Shown: one piece after another, positions 10,126-20,227 of the stretch
Layout of the letters: every line of letters starts with the position of its first letter
How positions within the stretch are numbered: position 1 is the first letter of the stretch
Assembly: GCF_900078395.1 (NCBI RefSeq)
Contig: NZ_FKLA01000009.1
Location: 2,302,084-2,366,083, forward strand
Reading direction: 5' to 3'
DNA length: 64,000 nt
Source of the DNA: Anaerotruncus rubiinfantis
Lineage (GTDB): Bacteria > Bacillota > Clostridia > Oscillospirales > Ruminococcaceae
Translations under genes and position numbers: made by a program
The notes under the pieces: generated by a model
What the model was told of the DNA's origin: nothing
What the model saw: the letters and a program-made list of their open reading frames with translations, nothing else
The model's database searches: none

Positions 10126-10164
10126 GGGCGGTTTCGGACTTTTGGATATGAAACCGCCCTTTTG
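10126..10164 (+). terminator. Terminator-like hairpin upstream of the LytTR operon
   Basis: Arms GGGCGGTTTC and GAAACCGCCC flank a 14-base loop, followed by TTTTGCC on the plus strand. It would insulate the two-component promoter from plus-strand read-through or act within a leader. The stem resembles the hairpin at 1530-1567. Confidence 0.55.
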
Positions 10165-10201
10165 CCATGCAAAAAAGCCATGGAACTGCCATCAATCAAA
10201 T

Positions 10202-10231
10202 TTGACGGTAAGTTGTACTTTTTGTTATAAT
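10202..10231 (+). promoter_or_regulatory. Promoter of the two-component operon
   Basis: TTGACG at 10202-10207 and TATAAT at 10226-10231 with an 18-base spacer, about 165 bases before the response regulator start. The match to a vegetative sigma-70 promoter is strong. Confidence 0.75.
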
Positions 10232-10396
10232 ATAATGTAATTATGCCAGCCGCCGTTTTTAGTCGGCGAAGCCGATTTTACGCATTTCATTATATAATAA
10301 TTTGGAGTGTTTGTGGGGCTGTGCGCATAAACGACATAAAATTGCGCATATTTGACATTCTGATTGCAAATATACCGGGAAAGAGGGCGATACCTG

Positions 10397-11137
10397 ATGC
10401 TGCAAATCGCCATATGCGATGATGAGATCAAGGAGCTGGAACACACCTGTGCACTGCTGGAGCGATACCGTGAGCAGCGGCCGGAGCTGGACATTTCCCT
10501 GCGGAAATTTGCCAGCAGCTACGATCTGCTGGAGGCCATCGATGTGCGGGGACGGTTTGACCTGTACCTGCTGGATGTTCTCATGCCGAATGTCAACGGA
10601 ATTGAAGCAGGCGCGGCCATTCGGCAAAGGGACGGGACCGCCGTCCTCATCTACCTGACCTCCTCCCCGGACTATGCGCTGGCATCCTATCAGGTGGAAG
10701 CCCAAGGGTATTTGCTCAAGCCGTTTTCCGAACAGGAGCTTTTTCAGTGCCTGAATAAAGCCGTGGAGCGGCTGGATGCGGAAGATGCAAAGCGGCTGCG
10801 GGTGAATACAGAGCATGGCATTGAGGCGATCCCATTTTGCAGGCTTGCCTATGCGGAAACCTGCAACCGCCGCCTGTACTGCCATCTGACGGATGGGAGT
10901 ACGGTGGAGAGCCTGACGCTGCGGGGACGGTTTGAGGAAATCGTCCAGCCGCTGTGCGGGGATGGGCGGTTTGTACAGACCGCCGCCGCCTTCATCGTGA
11001 ATATGCAGCATATCCGCTCGGTAGCCGCAAAGGGCTTTGTCATGACAGACGGGGTCGAGGCGCCGATTTCCCGAGCCTTTGCCAAGGCGCGGAAAACATA
11101 TCTGAATTACCTGCTGGAAAGGGGGATGGAGGAATGA
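10397..11137 (+). CDS. LytTR-family response regulator
   Basis: A 246-residue AgrA/LytR-type regulator. The receiver domain (1-125) has the acidic pair at residues 8-9, the phospho-acceptor Asp at residue 60 (LYLLDVLMPN) and a conserved Lys in LKPF near 109. Residues about 140-240 form a LytTR DNA-binding domain, which binds direct repeats upstream of targets. I chose the ATG at 10397, after AGAGGG, because the domain begins immediately there; an in-frame start at 10364 is less likely. Its stop overlaps the kinase start by ATGA, so the two are translationally coupled. In other bacteria such pairs control surface proteins, toxins or transfer; here the diguanylate cyclase and adhesin are plausible targets. 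Confidence 0.93.
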   Translation: MLQIAICDDEIKELEHTCALLERYREQRPELDISLRKFASSYDLLEAIDVRGRFDLYLLDVLMPNVNGIEAGAAIRQRDGTAVLIYLTSSPDYALASYQVEAQGYLLKPFSEQELFQCLNKAVERLDAEDAKRLRVNTEHGIEAIPFCRLAYAETCNRRLYCHLTDGSTVESLTLRGRFEEIVQPLCGDGRFVQTAAAFIVNMQHIRSVAAKGFVMTDGVEAPISRAFAKARKTYLNYLLERGMEE

Positions 11138-12441
11138 ATATCGAATATGCATATGCAGCCCAAACCGTGCTGCGCCAGCTGGTGGCCAACGGCTTTCCTG
11201 TTGCCTTGATTTTTGCCATGTCGCGCTTTAAGTGCAGCCGCAAGACTGCATGGCTCTTTTTTGCGATGATCGCCGTGCTTGGCACAGTGGTCAATTCCGC
11301 CCTCATTTTCACCGTCGGCTCTGAGCGGATGAAGCAGGTCTACGCGTTGGTGCTGCTGATTCCCAGCCTGCTGTTTCTGCTGTTTACCACAAAGGACAGA
11401 CCTTCTCAGCTCCTGTTCAACTTTTTTACAGCGATCAATGTCTTTTACCTCACCTCTATCCTCTCTCATTTCCTGCTGGGCGGGGCGCTGGACAGAGAGG
11501 ACGTTCTGATTTGGCAGGATGCTTTGGTAAGGGGTGCTTTCTTTTCGGTCATCCTCTATTTGTTCGTGCGGTATCTGCGGGAGCCCTATCAGTTTTTAGC
11601 GGAGCATATGAGGAAAAGCAGCTGGCGGGTGCTCTCTGTGATCCCTATGCTGTTTTTTGCTCTGGTGATGTTTTTGGGACTGTATCCCCATGTACGCACC
11701 GATAATCTGCCGGGCGTTGCCTTCCTGTATGTGATACTCGGCTTCGTCTATTTCATCATTTATCAGGTGTTCCACAGCACCTATTCTCTATTGAAAATTC
11801 AAAACGACAACGACTCCTTAATGTCTCAGGTGCGGGCAATGGAGCGGCATGCGGAAATGCTTCGCCAAAGCAATGAACAGGTGCGAATCTACCGCCACGA
11901 TATGCGCCACTACATAGCCGAAGTCACCACACTGCTGCAAGCGGGGGACACGGCGGCGGCTCTTAGGGTGCTTGGGAGCTTCGATGAGCTGAACCAAAAG
12001 ACCGTTCTGCCGAATTACTGCGACAATCCCACCGTCAATGCCATCCTTGCCTATCACCTCCGGCAAGCGGAGGATGCGGGAATCCGGGTCGAAGCAGAGT
12101 GCTATGTACCCGCAGAGCTGCCGGTGGAAGCGGCGGAACTGGCGATGGTACTGGCGAATGCACTGGAAAATGCCATCCATGCCTGCGGCAAGCTGCCGGC
12201 AGATAGAGAAAAGAGAATTGCTGTACGGATTTTGCATATGCCCCATCTTGTGCTGGAGGTGGTCAACACCTATGGCGGCGAGGTGCGGTTTGACAATGAG
12301 GACCTGCCGGAAGCCCAAGAGAGCGGCCATGGGATCGGCACTCGGAGCATCGCCGCTTTTGCGGAAAAGTACGGTGCAGTGCTTGATTATCAGGCAGATG
12401 AAACCATGTTCCGACTCCGTCTGCTGGTAAACAACTCCTAA
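11134..12441 (+). CDS. GHKL-type sensor histidine kinase (AgrC-like)
   Basis: A 435-residue kinase. The first 225 residues hold about six membrane segments with no large outer domain, as in peptide-sensing AgrC-like kinases. The phospho-acceptor His lies in IYRHDMRHYI near residue 254, followed by a GHKL ATPase with N-box ALENAI and G-box GHGIGTRSI. GGAGGA precedes the ATG, which overlaps the response regulator stop by four bases. No obvious AgrB/AgrD-like signal gene is next to it, so the signal is unknown. Confidence 0.92.
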   Translation: MNIEYAYAAQTVLRQLVANGFPVALIFAMSRFKCSRKTAWLFFAMIAVLGTVVNSALIFTVGSERMKQVYALVLLIPSLLFLLFTTKDRPSQLLFNFFTAINVFYLTSILSHFLLGGALDREDVLIWQDALVRGAFFSVILYLFVRYLREPYQFLAEHMRKSSWRVLSVIPMLFFALVMFLGLYPHVRTDNLPGVAFLYVILGFVYFIIYQVFHSTYSLLKIQNDNDSLMSQVRAMERHAEMLRQSNEQVRIYRHDMRHYIAEVTTLLQAGDTAAALRVLGSFDELNQKTVLPNYCDNPTVNAILAYHLRQAEDAGIRVEAECYVPAELPVEAAELAMVLANALENAIHACGKLPADREKRIAVRILHMPHLVLEVVNTYGGEVRFDNEDLPEAQESGHGIGTRSIAAFAEKYGAVLDYQADETMFRLRLLVNNS

Positions 12442-12472
12442 CATACGGGCCGCTGTAAACCCAAAGGACGCC

Positions 12473-13496
<1,024 letters not shown>

Positions 13497-13760
13497 CTAT
13501 TTCAAAATAAGGCGGTTGCTGGTGTGGCTGCCGTTTTCCCGATAGCGTGTTTCCTTTTCCACCAGTCCGGCGTTGGTGAGGTCATGAAGGGCGCGCTTGA
13601 CAGTGCTTCGGGAGAGGTTCAGGTCTTTGGCGATGGTGTTCACCGCAGGCCAGCAGTCCTGTCCCACACCCGCACGGTCACGGAGGTACATATAAACAGC
13701 TCTCGCCCGATGGGGAAGCTCATCGGGCGAGGCTTTGTAGAGATGATTAAAATAGCTCAT
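13497..13760 (-). CDS. Helix-turn-helix protein of the conjugative element
   Basis: An 87-residue protein. The centre (WPAVNTIAKDLNLSRSTVKR) is a clear winged helix-turn-helix of the HTH_36/replication-initiator type, with basic flanks. The ATG at 13760 has AGGAG eight bases upstream and so is preferred over the start at 13778. The stop of the coupling protein gene lies 18 bases upstream, so the two are probably co-transcribed. Likely a repressor or replication-linked regulator of the element. The target site is unknown. Confidence 0.82.
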   Translation of the reverse strand: MSYFNHLYKASPDELPHRARAVYMYLRDRAGVGQDCWPAVNTIAKDLNLSRSTVKRALHDLTNAGLVEKETRYRENGSHTSNRLILK

Positions 13761-13778
13761 ACGGCTTGCTCCTAACAT

Positions 13779-15597
13779 TTAAGTTTTGACATGGGTACGG
13801 CGGCGGGGCTGCTCCTGTTCTACCACAGGGGTGTGCAGTGTTCCGGTGCCTGTGGGCGGCTCCAGTATCTCGCCGGTGCTTTCATCCACCGCAATGCAGG
13901 CAAGGTGCTTGCGAATGATGTTTTCCTCCAGCGTCTGCCTGTCGGCGTAGGACACCTTGCGGTGGGCGCGCTCCGAAACGGTGTAAACGCCGTCAAAGAC
14001 AATTCCCCAATCAAGGAACAGCCGCAGCTTGGTTTTCATGGGGTGGGTGCCTGTTTTCATCACCACAAAGTTGCCCTTGGGAATGGATTTCAGCTCATCG
14101 GCGGTCATGAGAGGGCGCTCCATCATTTGCAGGGATTGGCTGGGGTCATTCTTGCCCCGGCTCACGCTGCCAGACATGACAGTGCGAGAACCCAATGCCT
14201 TGGACAGTACCTCGGCGGTCTGGCTGTTGGGGGCAAAGCCGCCGAAGATGGTGTCCTGGCAGTTGTCCACAATGATTTCCGAGCCCTCCTTGCCGTAGTT
14301 TTTCTCCAGCTGTCCAAAGGACTGGATGATTGGCACCATCATCAGGCGGCGGGAGCGGCTGGCGGAAAAAATCAGCTCCAGCGACTGGATGGCGGGCAGC
14401 GTACCCAGCTCATCGCAGTAGAACACCACGCGGTTGCGGAGCTTGCCGCCGTTTTCGTCAGCCACCGCAAGGATTTCACGGTAGAGCTGCTGAATCATCA
14501 AGGAGACCATGAAATACTTGGTTAGATCTTCTTCGGGTAAGACGATGAACAGCGCTGACTTCTCCTTGCAGAACTTTTCCGCGTCAATGGCGGTGTCAAA
14601 GCACAAAATCTGCTCCATCTCGGAGTCGAGGAAGGAGTTCAGGCGGGAGAGGATGGTGGATAGGACCGACATCATGGCCTGCTCTGCGGAGTTGAGGACG
14701 GCACCTGCAAACCAGCGGGTTTTGTGATCCGTGGGCAGCTTGTCCATGAGCAGCTGGAACTGGCTTTTGCCTTTGACCTTGCTGGGGGGCAATCAAGTCC
14801 TGCACCAGCTTAAACACACTGACAATGTGACGGCAGTCCACCTTTTTGCCATCCACCTCGGCAGGGGGCAGATATTCCGCAACCAGCAGAATGACCGAGG
14901 TGAGCAGTCCCTCGGCAGCATCATAGAAAAACTGGTTTTGCCCGAAGTTTTCATCCCCGGCATTGACGATGGTCTTGGCAATGATTTTTGCATACTTCTC
15001 CGCCTTTGCCTTTGATACCAAATCGGTTTCATCAGCAAGGTACTTGTCCATGTAAGCGTTGACCAGATGGAGCATATTGTTGCCGTCGCTGCGGGTGGGA
15101 TTGCGCAGGTCAATGACCGCCACATGGTAGCCGTAGTGGTTGCGGGCAATAGCTCCGTAGTTGCGGTAGAGGTCGCCCTTGGTGTCGGTGGTCAAAAAGC
15201 TCATGCCGCTGGCACAGGCATATTCAAGGTTGGGATACAAAAAGAATGCCGTCTTGCCCACGCCGGATGCACCGATCATGAGACAGTGGACATCATCGGT
15301 GTCCACCAGCGCAGTGACGGCGTTTTTCTTTCCTGTGCTGCCGAGGATCAGCCCTTGCTGTCTGGCGGATGGACAGTTTTCACCCTTTCGCCACTCCTTG
15401 GGTGTGAATGGGATATGCTGATAGGTGCTTTTGATCTCCTGCTTGGTGGCAAAGCGCGCCGTACCGTGCTGACCGTCGCCCACGGTGCGGGACTTGATGC
15501 CGTTTAGGGTGTAGTAGTGGGCCAGCAGGGATAAGCCGCCGATGACTGCAAACATCACAGCACCGGCAGCGATGAGCATAAAAACAGGTTCGTTCAT
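13779..15597 (-). pseudogene. VirD4/TraG-type conjugal coupling ATPase, frameshifted
   Basis: The type IV coupling protein links the relaxase-DNA complex to the secretion channel. The upstream part starts with two hydrophobic segments, then Walker A GASGVGKTA. The downstream part has the Walker B region VVFYCDELGTLP, the IIQSFGQLEKNYG motif and a conserved C-terminus. They lie in different frames that meet at a run of six C residues (G on the plus strand, 14784-14789). Five would restore the reading APSKVKGKSQF. So one base is extra. It could be a real inactivating slip, phase variation or a sequencing artefact. The two halves together (about 600 residues) match the normal family length, with no other damage. 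Confidence 0.85.
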
Positions 15598-15673
15598 GGT
15601 GTGTTCCTTTCCATTTGTGATGTTTTAAGATGAGTAAGGCATGGACACCCACTGGGGATGCCCATGCCTGTTT

Positions 15674-16723
15674 TTATCCCATCGCCATTACCTGGCACTG
15701 CCGCTGCTCCTGCTTTTGCTGATGCTGTTCCACCAAAATCACCGCTTTGAGGCAATGAGTAGCGATGGATTCATAATGCTCCGCCAGCCGCTCTTTTTCT
15801 GCGGCGGTCAGTACACGGTCAAAGCCACGCAGGGACATAATGTCCTGCTCCAAAACATTCAGCCGCGTTTGAAACTGCCCGCGATTTTCATAGGTCTTGC
15901 AGCCATGGAACAGCCGCGCTTGTACAGTATCAAGGTTGCGGCAGTGTCCGGCTTGGTGATACGCCTTGGCTGCGGCAGACACTGAGCGGCACAGCATATC
16001 CTTTAGGCTGTCCTCCGATTCGGCAAAGCTGCCGGCGTGCAGATGCCTGCGGACATTCAAAAGCTCCGCCGAAAGAATATCGGCGGAGCAATCGGTCTTG
16101 TCGCTGCGCAGGGCATTTCGCAGCTCGGAACAGACCGCATCCCGAATGAGATGCTGGGGATGCGGCTCGGCGGGAATCGCCGTCAGCCCATGAGCTGCCT
16201 TGATATCCTCGTTCCAATCCTTAAATTTGGACCTTGCTCTGCCGCACTGGATCAGCTTATCAGAGAACAGGTCATAGTATTTTTCGCAGGATTCATACAG
16301 GAGCTTCTGCTTGGCAAAGAAGGACACCACCTCACGGTCAATGAGCCTGCTTTTGACAAGGTAGGCGTACACCCGGCGCATATCGGTGTGGGCGGTCGGC
16401 AGCGCAAAGGGCTTTTTCGGCTCCGGCTTTTTTTGATCCGCAGGCTGATAGCTCTGCCCCTGCTGCCCGCCCAGCAGCATGGTCACCGCTTCGGGAAAGG
16501 TGAGGTTATAAAACTGCCGCACAAAATCAATGGCGTAACCGCCTTTCTCCACGGCATGGTCGTACCACTCGTTGCCACGGACGGTGATGCTGTGGTCTGA
16601 GACAAGCCTTTTTTCTCTGCCGCTGGCAATCAGCTTTTCACCCTGTCTGCTTAAAAAATCCACAAGGTCAACATTGTTGGCCCGGTGTTTTTGTTCGTCT
16701 GTAAAATGTACATAGCTTCCCAT
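15674..16723 (-). CDS. DUF3991-type protein with an unrelated C-terminal half (possible chimera)
   Basis: Residues 1 to about 147 match the N-terminus of DUF3991/TOPRIM element proteins (VDLVDFLSRQGE, VRGNEWYDHAVEKGG), which resemble a primase zinc-finger region without the cysteines. In those proteins a TOPRIM nuclease/primase domain follows. Here, after LLYESCE, the sequence changes to a helical, Gln/His/Cys-containing region ending in EQHQQKQEQRQ, without a TOPRIM signature. I suspect an in-frame deletion or fusion near 16280. The start has a perfect AAAGGAGGT site. It lies between coupling protein and relaxase, where a DNA-processing role would fit. The fusion is inference; a natural variant family is possible. 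Confidence 0.75.
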   Translation of the reverse strand: MGSYVHFTDEQKHRANNVDLVDFLSRQGEKLIASGREKRLVSDHSITVRGNEWYDHAVEKGGYAIDFVRQFYNLTFPEAVTMLLGGQQGQSYQPADQKKPEPKKPFALPTAHTDMRRVYAYLVKSRLIDREVVSFFAKQKLLYESCEKYYDLFSDKLIQCGRARSKFKDWNEDIKAAHGLTAIPAEPHPQHLIRDAVCSELRNALRSDKTDCSADILSAELLNVRRHLHAGSFAESEDSLKDMLCRSVSAAAKAYHQAGHCRNLDTVQARLFHGCKTYENRGQFQTRLNVLEQDIMSLRGFDRVLTAAEKERLAEHYESIATHCLKAVILVEQHQQKQEQRQCQVMAMG

Positions 16724-16761
16724 GGTGACCTCCTTTAACTGTTGCGGCTGCCCTTGCGGTG

Positions 16762-16793
16762 AAAAAGCGCCATCCTTTTTACAGGACGGCGCT
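16762..16793 (-). terminator. Rho-independent terminator after the relaxase gene
   Basis: Arms AGCGCCATCC and GGACGGCGCT enclose TTTTTACA. On the minus strand the hairpin is followed by TTTTTC. It separates the relaxase operon from the DUF3991 gene. Confidence 0.75.
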
Positions 16794-16869
16794 GGTTAGA
16801 TGTTATATTCACTTTGGGTGGCAGTGGCTTCGTGATCTGTTTTTGCTTATTCATGAGATTCCTCCGGTT

Positions 16870-19785
16870 TTATAGTGTGTGCATAGTCTGTTCGTGATCA
16901 TCTCGGGCATGGCCCTGCGCCTGCTTTTTAGCGCGGATTTTTTGCATCAGCTTCCGGTCGGCGTGTTGGTTTGGCGGCATTCGTGCCGGGGCTGTGTCGC
17001 CCATGATGCGGCTCATATGATGAAGCAGTCTGGTTGCCGCCAGCATGACGGAGGGGTCTTTGTATTCGTCCATGTGGTCGAGGAAAAATTGGGCGTAGAT
17101 ATTGCCCTGTGTCGCTGACAGCGTAAACCATTTGGCGGCGGTTTCTTTGTCCCTTGGAACTTCCTTGCCCATGAGATAGAGCTTACCGAGGGTGTATTGT
17201 GCGTATTGGTTGCCCCGGCCGCCCTCTCTTGCCCCTTTGGGGCAATTCACCTTGTGTTCGGCAGCGGCGGTCAGATAGCGGATTGCCGCGTCTATATCTT
17301 TAGGGGCGTCCTCTCCGGTGAGGTAAATCTTGCCCAGCCGGTACTGTGCGAATTGGTTTTGCTGTACTGCCGCTCTGCTTAGAAATTCAATCGCTTTGGT
17401 AATATCCTTCGGAACATCTTCCCCCTTGAGATAAAGGATGCCGAGGGCATACTGTGCATATTGATTTTTCTTTTCTGCGGCAAAGTCCAGCCAACGAATT
17501 GCCTCATCCACATCCTTGAGGACACCCTCGCCGCCGAGGTAGAGCTTGCCGAGACGGTATGCGGCATAGTCGTTGTCCTGTGCCGCAGACAATTTATAGA
17601 GCCGCACCGCTTCCGCAGTATTTTGAGGGACAAACTGACCTTTCTCATAGAGCTTGCCGAGAAAATATTGTGCATAAGGGTTTTCGGATGCTGCCGCCTG
17701 CTTGAGAAATACCAGTGCCTTTTCCACCTCCTGTGGACTGGAGGTTTCATCCGAGAGAATGAGCTTGGCAAGCTGGTAGCAAGCAAAGGGATTGCCCACC
17801 GCTGCGGCTTTTTCAAAGTATTCTTTTGCTGTCGCCTCATCTTTTTCTGTGCCAACGCCGTTCAGTAACATCCAGCCGAGGCGGTACTGCAATTTATCAT
17901 CATGGCTCTGCTTTTCCAATGCGGTAAAGCCGGTAAAGGCATCTGCAAAGTGCTTGTCGGAATCAGCGTTGTTTTTTGCACACCCGATTCCATCACGGAA
18001 CATCTTGCCCAGCTCAAAGCTGGCATAGGGAAAGGACTGGTTTGCCGAGCGGGTGTAGAGATCAAAGGCGGTTTCAAAACTTTGCTCCACACCGTTGCCG
18101 CGGTAGTAAAGACCGCCGAGGGAATATTCGGCGTACTTATATTTTTCGTTGGCTGACAGGGTCAGCCAGTGAGCCGCCGTAGCATAGCTTTGCTCTGTAC
18201 CAAGTCCTGCGGCATACATTTTGCCGATACGGTACTGGGTGTACTTCCAAGGGCTTTCGGATTCTGCGGCGTGAAAGGCGGCAAGCCCCTTGGCGTACCA
18301 CTGGTGGGCAGCATCGGCATCCGCATCACAGCCAAGACCGTCAGCGCACATTCTGCCAAGGTCGCACATGGCGAGAGGATTATCCTGCTCCGCTTCCGTG
18401 AGGAGCATTTTACGAGCCTGCTCAAAATCTTGGGCAATACCGTTTTCTTCATCACCGAAAAGATATTGCTTTGCCAACTTGTAGTCCTCCGTCCACCAGT
18501 TGGGGCGTTTACTTCTGCGGTCGTGTAAGGGCTGCTCACTGCCTTGTTCTGTATCACACTCCGGCTCAACCGCATCGTCCTCCATCAGTGGCGGCGGTGC
18601 AGTGTCATCGGCAGTCGAATCCGGCACGGTCATTTCTGCGGCGACTGATTCCTCAAAGGTGAACGCACCGTCCGAGAGTGCCAACGCTTCCTTGATGACC
18701 ATGTTGCGAATGGATTTGAAATCCTCACACTTGGAAAGCGGGAGCGGCTCTGCCGCCTTGTCACTGTAAAAATGATTGATCTGTCCTTTGACCTCTTGCC
18801 ACAGCCGATAGGTTTCTGCCACACGTTCGTCACGAGCCAGCTCGTCCACAATTTCATCCACCACATTTTTCAGCTCGGCTTTCAGATAGCCATACTGCTT
18901 TCTGCCGGTGGTATGGGTTAGCTTTTCCGTAAGGTGTGCGATGAGCTGCTCAATTTTTTCATTCTGTAAGGTGCCGCTCTGCATCTGCACCAACAGCTCC
19001 CGCAGAGCTGTGCGGGACTGCTCGGTGAGGTCATCCCGGCGCTGGGTCTTTTCTCCGTAGAGCGGGATCAGCTCCCACCGAAAGATTTCCGTTGCAAGAG
19101 CTGATTTCATTTTGCGTATCCCCGGCTTGGTGAGGTAGCCCTCATTGGGATTTGCGCTGTAGCAGACCATGTGGACATGGGGATGGTGGCTTTCGTTGTG
19201 GAACGCAACATACCATTTCAGATGGTCGGGGTGGATTTTAAGGCTTTCCGCAAGCTCCAGCGCCTTGGAGGAGAGCAGGGCTTTCCATGCAAATGCACTT
19301 TCGTATCCAAACTTCTCCGCATCCTCCCGGCGCAATGAAATAATCGGCGTCCACACGTTGCCTGTGTGCGCCGACACTTCACTTGCAACCTGTTCCAGCA
19401 CCAGCTTCTCATCGCCTGCGGTGAACAGCCCATGGCTGTCCAGCTTTTCCACCCGAGGACGGTTGGCAATATAGTCGAGGTATTTTTCTCTGCCGCCGAT
19501 CTGCTCAATATGCTGCTCCAGCGTGGCAGTGATAAACTCAGAAGCATTTTCACGGTTTGGCAGGGCAAGGTAGTCCTCATATTCCAGCGACTCCTTGCTG
19601 TCGGGAAACTCACGGAGGATTTGTGCGATGAGCGACTGCTGTTTTTTTGTGCTGCGCCAAAGTCCGTGATTGACCGTCATCTTGTCTACGCCATCACGGG
19701 TAGCAATGTATTTCACCAAATGGTTAAGGTGTGCGGCGGCTTTGCCGCCCTTGAGGTATCCGTTTTTAATGACCAGCCGTGCCAT
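16870..19785 (-). CDS. MobP-family relaxase with C-terminal Sel1 repeat array
   Basis: A 971-residue relaxase that should nick oriT and pilot the strand during transfer. The N-terminus (MARLVIKNGYLKGGK) and the metal-binding histidine cluster HNESHHPHVHM near residue 201 place it in the MobP2/MobP3 group of clostridial elements. A linker rich in acidic residues spans about 370-440. From about 445 to 930 there are about a dozen Sel1-like (TPR-type) repeats of about 36 residues, with motifs such as YAQYTLGKLYL. One repeat has a 13-residue insertion encoded at 17212-17250. The ATG overlaps the stop of the MobC-like gene by one base. Sel1 arrays usually bind proteins, so contacts with the coupling protein or a host factor are possible. 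Confidence 0.9.
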   Translation of the reverse strand: MARLVIKNGYLKGGKAAAHLNHLVKYIATRDGVDKMTVNHGLWRSTKKQQSLIAQILREFPDSKESLEYEDYLALPNRENASEFITATLEQHIEQIGGREKYLDYIANRPRVEKLDSHGLFTAGDEKLVLEQVASEVSAHTGNVWTPIISLRREDAEKFGYESAFAWKALLSSKALELAESLKIHPDHLKWYVAFHNESHHPHVHMVCYSANPNEGYLTKPGIRKMKSALATEIFRWELIPLYGEKTQRRDDLTEQSRTALRELLVQMQSGTLQNEKIEQLIAHLTEKLTHTTGRKQYGYLKAELKNVVDEIVDELARDERVAETYRLWQEVKGQINHFYSDKAAEPLPLSKCEDFKSIRNMVIKEALALSDGAFTFEESVAAEMTVPDSTADDTAPPPLMEDDAVEPECDTEQGSEQPLHDRRSKRPNWWTEDYKLAKQYLFGDEENGIAQDFEQARKMLLTEAEQDNPLAMCDLGRMCADGLGCDADADAAHQWYAKGLAAFHAAESESPWKYTQYRIGKMYAAGLGTEQSYATAAHWLTLSANEKYKYAEYSLGGLYYRGNGVEQSFETAFDLYTRSANQSFPYASFELGKMFRDGIGCAKNNADSDKHFADAFTGFTALEKQSHDDKLQYRLGWMLLNGVGTEKDEATAKEYFEKAAAVGNPFACYQLAKLILSDETSSPQEVEKALVFLKQAAASENPYAQYFLGKLYEKGQFVPQNTAEAVRLYKLSAAQDNDYAAYRLGKLYLGGEGVLKDVDEAIRWLDFAAEKKNQYAQYALGILYLKGEDVPKDITKAIEFLSRAAVQQNQFAQYRLGKIYLTGEDAPKDIDAAIRYLTAAAEHKVNCPKGAREGGRGNQYAQYTLGKLYLMGKEVPRDKETAAKWFTLSATQGNIYAQFFLDHMDEYKDPSVMLAATRLLHHMSRIMGDTAPARMPPNQHADRKLMQKIRAKKQAQGHARDDHEQTMHTL

Positions 19786-20207
19786 CAGCTATCCGCACCC
19801 TGTTGGAACTGCACTGCATCCTCCAGCTTGATCTTACCCTTGGTCTTTTTCACCTCGGAAACGCATCGCCCACGGAGGCTGTGCAGTTCTTCATCGGTGA
19901 CCTCCAGCGTGGCCGCCAGCAGATGCATCATCATACCGACCTCCACCGACAGCCGAAACAGATTGTTTGCCACACGGTTCTCGGTATTCTGCAAGGTGCC
20001 CTGGATAGCTCCCAGCAGGTTTTGGGAGAGAAAGGCGGTGCTGTTTTGACTGCTCAAATATCCGATATAAAAGTCCACGGCCTTCTCCACGAACTCCGTA
20101 TGGTTTTTCATATCCTTTTCCTGCATCATGGCTTCCATGCTCTTGATCATGTCCGGGTAGAGCCATGCCACTACCCGCTGCTTCAGCTCGCTTTTATTTT
20201 CAATCAT
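19785..20207 (-). CDS. MobC-like relaxosome accessory protein
   Basis: A 140-residue protein directly upstream of, and overlapping, the relaxase. The N-terminus (ELKQRVVAWLYPDMIKSME, then a basic/helical stretch) resembles ribbon-helix-helix proteins of relaxosomes, followed by long helices and a Lys-rich segment. Its position right next to the repeat-bearing non-coding region fits an oriT-binding role. The start is an ATG preceded by AAGGAGG. The family call rests on pattern and position, not on a strong motif. Confidence 0.7.
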   Translation of the reverse strand: MIENKSELKQRVVAWLYPDMIKSMEAMMQEKDMKNHTEFVEKAVDFYIGYLSSQNSTAFLSQNLLGAIQGTLQNTENRVANNLFRLSVEVGMMMHLLAATLEVTDEELHSLRGRCVSEVKKTKGKIKLEDAVQFQQGADS

Positions 20208-20227
20208 AGGCTCAATCCTCCTTGCGG

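Larger units (their letters stand above)
10016..10396. other. Divergent intergenic region before the LytTR operon
   Basis: No gene is supported here. It holds a terminator-like hairpin (10126-10164) and a plus-strand promoter (10202-10231). A second TTGACA hexamer at 10352 has no good -10 partner. The 160-base leader before the response regulator is AT-rich near 10280-10370 and could hold LytTR binding repeats, but none is convincing. Confidence 0.5.
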
